Shown here piece by piece: positions 59,358 through 64,000 of a stretch of 64,000 nt of DNA (positions are counted from its first letter, which is position 1; each line of letters begins with the position of its first letter). The position numbers were made by a program, and so were the translations under genes. Below the pieces are notes generated by a model. That model worked only from the letters and a program-made list of their open reading frames with translations. It made no database searches and was not told where the DNA came from. Source of the DNA: Epinephelus fuscoguttatus (Eukaryota > Chordata > Actinopteri > Perciformes > Serranidae); NCBI RefSeq assembly GCF_011397635.1, contig NC_064770.1, forward strand, positions 20,987,707 through 21,051,706. The letters run 5' to 3'.

Positions 59358-59915
59358 GGCCCAGACACGCCAAGCCTACAGTCGGCTGTTGGTCAATGTC
59401 AGGCTGTCTGTGAGTGACTGCTGCCCTAGTTTGTGCGGTGTGTCCTGCACCTTTGGATCCAGTCGGCCCTTGTGGGCTTTTTTTTCCAGCCAATACAGCA
59501 TGTTGAATCGTGGTCAGAGATGGAATCACTCTGATTGGCAGTTTAGCTTAGTGCACAAGAGGAACAAAAAGTCAAAGTCGAGAGGGCGTCAGATCCAAAC
59601 AAAGTTGTCGGGTAAGATAATTTTTTAGCCTCTGAACTCTTAATTAATAATAATTATTTGAGTTATTGTTCGCTTTGTTCTTTCAACACTGGTTTGTGTT
59701 TGTGCTAACTGGCTAAGTAGTGTCTTGAATCCATCCTGCCTGTCTTAATGTTTCCTTTTTTAAATAGTGAATACAGACTACCACCGCCTGCTGGTATGAG
59801 TTATTTCCTCTTTGCAGTCCTCTTTGCAGTCTTTGCCGTGTATTGGGGGGAGGTGACGCAACAGTTAACCATCGTCACCACTCGATTTTTGATGTCGGTT
59901 TGGTGTGTCAAGGCC
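59358..59915. mobile_element. MITE with GGCCCAGACACGCCAAGCC ends
   Basis: Left GGCCCAGACACGCCAAGCC, right GGTTTGGTGTGTCAAGGCC, which is its inverted partner. 558 bp, no ORF of note. Only 30 bases from the preceding element. Confidence 0.7.
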
Positions 59916-62815
59916 TTCTGTCTTAAGGTGGTTTGTGGGCATACGTTGTTATACTCTGAATACATTAACAAGCTTATTAGTGAGAAACCAATGCAGATGA
60001 CCTTTGACCTAATAAAGTGTTAAGTTTTGTAATAATGCACCCAAGCAAATTAACAAAAACCTTGTGAACCATTAATGTGGCATCAAATTACTCAGAGAGC
60101 TCATTTTTTAAAGGAGAAACCAATAAACAAACAAAATAAAATAGGCTGCAGCTCCAGGGCTGAAAACCAAGGAAAGCTGGAGGCTCTGGAAATCTAATTA
60201 GAGGTGGAGCTGGTGTCTTAAACCTGTCAGAAGCAACAAGATCTTTCGGCAGGCCAGCTCCAGAGGTAATTCAACACCGATGCTTTCATTGCTCATCTTC
60301 GGCAGCTATAGCTCCTAACTGGAAACCTTCAGTGGAAACTGGGACTGAACTTCATCTCTGTTCTGCTTGGGCAAAGCCCCAAAAGACTGAAAGATGGAGA
60401 GGGGACGAGACAAAGCCAGACGGAGAGCATGCATGTGGAACGGCATCTGGACACAAAGGCTGGAATCTGAGACATCACTGTGACGTCCGCACACACAAAC
60501 TCATCCATGTGACGCGTTGCACCACGCGGATCCTCACTCTGCATGTCTCTCTTCACACATACGGCTAATTGTGACAGACACAAAGCATTTCCCTGCACAC
60601 AAGCAGGTTCGACACGGAGCTGCTATTGGTTGCCAGCACACTGTTTCCTCAAGCAGGAACAAAGAACAATAGGCTCCTTCAGTGTGGATAGCACTGCCCT
60701 TCAGCCTTCATAATGGGACAGCACACTTCCATTTGGCTGATGCAACTGTATCATAGCAGAAATTTATTTACAGTCGAGCACTCCCTTATCACAACTGCTG
60801 TATCAGGACAGCTTGTCTCCCCCTCCCCATCCTTTCCAGCTCCACTAATAGACACAAATAGGAGGCTTGAGGCTGAGCACATGTTCCAGCTGCACCAGTG
60901 TAATTATATTAGGTTGCATTATTGCAGCATATAATGATTTTATTAATGGAAAACTCAGTCAAACCAGACCAGCTCTGTCTGTCTCCTGTCTGCTATGAAA
61001 AAAAGACACTGTTTTTTTTTATCTTTTCTCTCAGTGCTGCCCTCTTTGCTCTGGACAGGTCTCATTATGTGTTGTGCAGACAGCACGAGGTCGCCCCGTC
61101 ACCTGCCGTCCTCGGCTTCTGTCATCACAGGGATTTCACTTTGTGTGTGAAAACCTGACGGGCTGGTTTGCCTACAGCCCCGTCTCATCGCAGCCCTGCC
61201 CTGCGCCTCTACCTGCCGTGTGCCATTCAGATGTTTCCACGGCGATTGGTCGACAGGAGCGCAGACTTGCTGCTGTGGAGCCCCTCCTTCCCGACCGACC
61301 CGTTGTTCAAAGTTGTGCCCTGTGTTCGACCCACACATCACTGTCACACTTCCACAGCAGACAAAACAGAGTGTCAAAAATGTTGTCACGCCATTTCCTA
61401 ACAAACACAATGGGATAGCAACAGCAGCACAAACCCCAAAACTTCAGTACATGAACAGAATAGTTTAAGTATTTTTTTTTTAAAGTAATAGTAGAGGCTG
61501 ATTTATTATTTTAATACACTTTTAAAAGTATATAAACATATTAGAATTTTATAAATATTATCCTTTTTAACCCACTTTTGGTCGGGGTGGTTAATGGTTT
61601 TAAACACAGGACTTTCCGTCAGTGACCAGTGTTTGTGCACCTTTGTGAATTATTTCAGGGTATGTTCTCACCACATTTTTTTCCTATCTTAACCCACATA
61701 ACTTTATGTGAAGTAACTAATGACATTTGTGGTGCATAGAAAGGTACACTGAATTAATGCACTTATGCATTAAAGATATATTTCAGTGTAACTTAAATAT
61801 AATTTTTCTGCATTTAGGTTACATTCAGCGTTTTTAAAAGTAGAGCTAAGTCTACTTTCACTACTACTATTACCATACTTTTTAAAAGGGTTACATTGGG
61901 ACAGCATTTTCAAGCACTGAAATGCAACTTAACCTGCAGCTCCATGTTGAAATAACTTGGAAAATGGTCTCAAGTTCTTCCATTATGACTTGAACATAAA
62001 TACACTGAAGTTGTAGTCAGCTGCTCCAAAAAAATACATGTATTCAAAATACTTCTTAATTGTAGACTCCTCTCGTAAGAACATGATGTAAGATTTTCTT
62101 TGGTATCGCTAACAACGGTCAAAGTACTGTGATGTAAGTGAAGGTTTATAGGGGCTACAGAGAGACAAATAACACAATATCCTGTCTGGATTTCACAGTG
62201 AAGCTCAGAAACGGTTTAAAAAAAAAGGTGTTGAAAGAAACAGCTGTGGACTGAAGGGTAAAAAACAAGCACCAAAGAGACAAAGGAAGTCAAACAAGTG
62301 ACAGACACCTGAGACAGGATGTCCTATCAGATCGCTTATGTGAACGTTGTTATCACCAAATATTTCTAATCATCTCATCCGTAGAGATGCTCTTGTGATG
62401 CACGTTCACATTAACACATATCATTAGGGTTTTCACAGTTATGCTTGCTTTTCACAACTGCACATACAGATAAAAACATGCTTAATCAACCATGGAACCA
62501 CAGTTGCAAACAGCTGCGTCGATTCTCTGGCTTCCAAAAAGATAATTCACAGGGAAGCTGCTGAAAGCTGATTCTTGTTTTCTCCTAATCTCAACAACAG
62601 ACAAGAGGTCCCCTCTCTATCATGGGACTGACGGCTACACAAAAGCCTCAGGTGTTTTTCCCAGAAACACCTGATAAGCCCCAATTAGCAGAGCTACTGC
62701 TCACCACAAACCAAGGCAACGGCGCCCCATTACACCACCTGCTACCTGTTACTCTCTACTTAAACCAGGCTGTACTTTCTCTGGAGAGAGCAAAACAAAA
62801 ACAGGGCTTTTAACA

Positions 62816-63252
62816 AGGGCTGATATTGCAACTGTGATACGATCTGCAATATTTGAAAACCATATAGAAAACCATTAATGATTATGGTATGATTTTTGCA
62901 GGGATCTGTACCAAACAAAAATGTTTTCTTGAGTTAGATATGATGTGTAGGCCAGGACATCTCTGCAGCACAACACAGGCTTTCATATTTGTTTTGTTTA
63001 TTTTCCTTTTCCGCGTGATTTGCTTTGTTTGTCCATGCATCACCGGAAGACGGTTGTGAAATAACAGTGTCTTGTAAACCCACGTGGCATGGGCCTGAAA
63101 AGGCATGACACTAAAATCAAAATGAATGAATGGAAATTTAATTCAAAATAATATTCGGACACACATTTCGCCATTAACAAATACTGTGGTTTTAAAATTG
63201 CAGGAGGCCATATTGCAATTTCAATAAAATTTTGATTAACTGTTCAGCCCTG
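62816..63252. repeat. AGGGCTGATATTGC...CAGCCCT dispersed repeat
   Basis: Inverted ends AGGGCTG and CAGCCCT with ATATTGCAA-rich arms (GATATTGCAACTGTGATACG; CATATTGCAATTTCAAT). It resembles fish repeats with GATATTG arms. Confidence 0.5.
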
Positions 63253-63654
63253 CTTCTAAACCTTCACCCAGATTATACGACCACATTTCCGTGTGTACGC
63301 ATACACTCACACACACAATTTCACTCACATGATGAGTGTAGACAATTTACATTTACACCTTATCTTGTTTGCATGTACATGTGCTTACTGTTGTGTTTAC
63401 CTAAAAAAAATCCCTCAGCGAGTTTTGCTGTTGAACAGTTTGTGGTCTGAAACATCCTGTAACACATCTTTCTCCATCTCCCCTTCACACCTCCTGCTCA
63501 CAAGCTGCTGTAATGGCAACAAAGCACCAATCCGGCCTGTTTTCTTTCGCGGCACAGTGTGTCCTCTAAAAAGCCGGCGGCATGAGACTATATCACAGAG
63601 ATCGTCTTTGTTTGGACTATAAAGTGAAAAAGTTGATCATGTACATTTTCCATT

Positions 63655-63969
63655 TTAAGGAGATTTAATGACTTCCTGCGCCCTCTTCGAGACACCAGGC
63701 TTTTCTTTGGGAATAGACTTTATCTCAGCCACAAAGTAATCCATCATGGATACACAGAAAGCATCTGCAGCTGTGATTTGTTCTTTCCTGCTCAGCTTCA
63801 CAGCCGATAATGGTGGTATCAGTGTCTGAGAGCGCCTTGCTGTAACTGTAAACTGAATCTGTCCACCTTTCTTTTCCTCTCTGCTCCTTGTGTCCTGCAT
63901 CTTCAGGACAGTCTGTGGGTGCTGCCACCATAACAACCAGCACTCAGAGCTGAGCGGCAAACAAATCAT
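63655..63969 (-). CDS. probable last exon of an unrecognised gene (partial)
   Basis: Open to the stop at 63655 on the minus strand. Acceptors CCCACAG (exon from 63912) or GGTGGCAG lie upstream in the same frame. From 63912 it encodes TVLKMQDTRSREEKKGG, then QIQFTVTARRSQTLIPPL and a helix-like end (RKEQITAADAFCVSMMDYFV, AEIKSIPKEKPGVSKRAQEV). The composition is protein-like. I do not recognise the family; the rest of the gene would lie beyond the right edge of the window. Confidence 0.45.
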   Translation of the reverse strand: MICLPLSSECWLLWWQHPQTVLKMQDTRSREEKKGGQIQFTVTARRSQTLIPPLSAVKLSRKEQITAADAFCVSMMDYFVAEIKSIPKEKPGVSKRAQEVIKSP

Positions 63970-64000
63970 GTTTCAATGGAAAACCTGACTCAAACAGGTT

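Larger units (their letters stand above)
57880..63650. other. gene-poor stretch upstream of s1pr2
   Basis: 5.8 kb without a recognised gene. It holds repeats at 58848-59323, 59358-59915 and 62816-63252. Scattered short open frames do not resemble proteins. s1pr2 promoter and 5' exons probably lie here but cannot be placed. Confidence 0.5.

Noticed and set aside
60120-62600. Several 70-110 codon open frames upstream of s1pr2
   Set aside because: No domain, no splice pattern linking them and no protein-like codon periodicity that I could see.

Overview
The window is vertebrate, almost certainly teleost (percomorph-like) nuclear DNA. Genes are split into many short exons with GT-AG introns. The spaces are full of fish-type DNA-transposon MITEs and a LINE fragment. 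The gene order icam-like / angptl6 / ppan / p2ry11 / eif3g / dnmt1 / s1pr2 is the fish counterpart of human 19p13.2. Two differences from the human order (recalled, not searched) stand out: the ICAM-type gene lies beyond angptl6 instead of beyond S1PR2, and eif3g has the opposite orientation.

Layout. 0.9-7.3 kb (-): an ICAM/VCAM-like adhesion receptor with eight Ig domains, one per exon. 7.3-11.3 kb: intergenic, mostly a 2.4-kb hAT-like element with an 8-bp target duplication and a second element nested inside. 11.3-16.4 kb (-): angptl6, a secreted coiled-coil plus fibrinogen-like protein. 16.4-20.0 kb: divergent spacer with repeats and an L1-type LINE 3' fragment. 20.0-25.1 kb (+): ppan, a Brix-domain 60S assembly factor whose introns carry three box C/D snoRNAs. 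29.3-30.8 kb (+): p2ry11, a purinergic GPCR. 32.6-36.4 kb (+): eif3g. 37.9-52.2 kb (-): dnmt1, 34 coding exons reconstructed in frame to about 1505 aa. 54.7-57.8 kb (-): s1pr2, single coding exon. 58-63.6 kb: gene-poor DNA with three more repeats. 63.66-63.97 kb (-): the probable last exon of an unrecognised gene running off the window.

How the genes work together. ppan, its snoRNAs (predicted to 2'-O-methylate neighbouring 18S rRNA positions) and eif3g all serve ribosome production or translation. dnmt1 is the maintenance DNA methyltransferase. p2ry11 and s1pr2 are GPCRs for extracellular nucleotides and sphingosine-1-phosphate; angptl6 and the ICAM-like protein are secreted or cell-surface factors. 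The set is a conserved neighbourhood rather than a pathway, apart from the ppan/snoRNA unit and a possible in-frame ppan-p2ry11 read-through.

Most notable: (i) three SNORD105-type snoRNAs in consecutive ppan introns; (ii) a ppan exon in which a conserved charged stretch appears deleted with a change of frame; (iii) splice-phase compatibility for a ppan-p2ry11 fusion; (iv) a D1-D2-D3 block duplication in the ICAM-like ectodomain; (v) several transposons with exact target-site duplications, two of them nested. I saw no CRISPR, operon, retroviral or toxin-related element.
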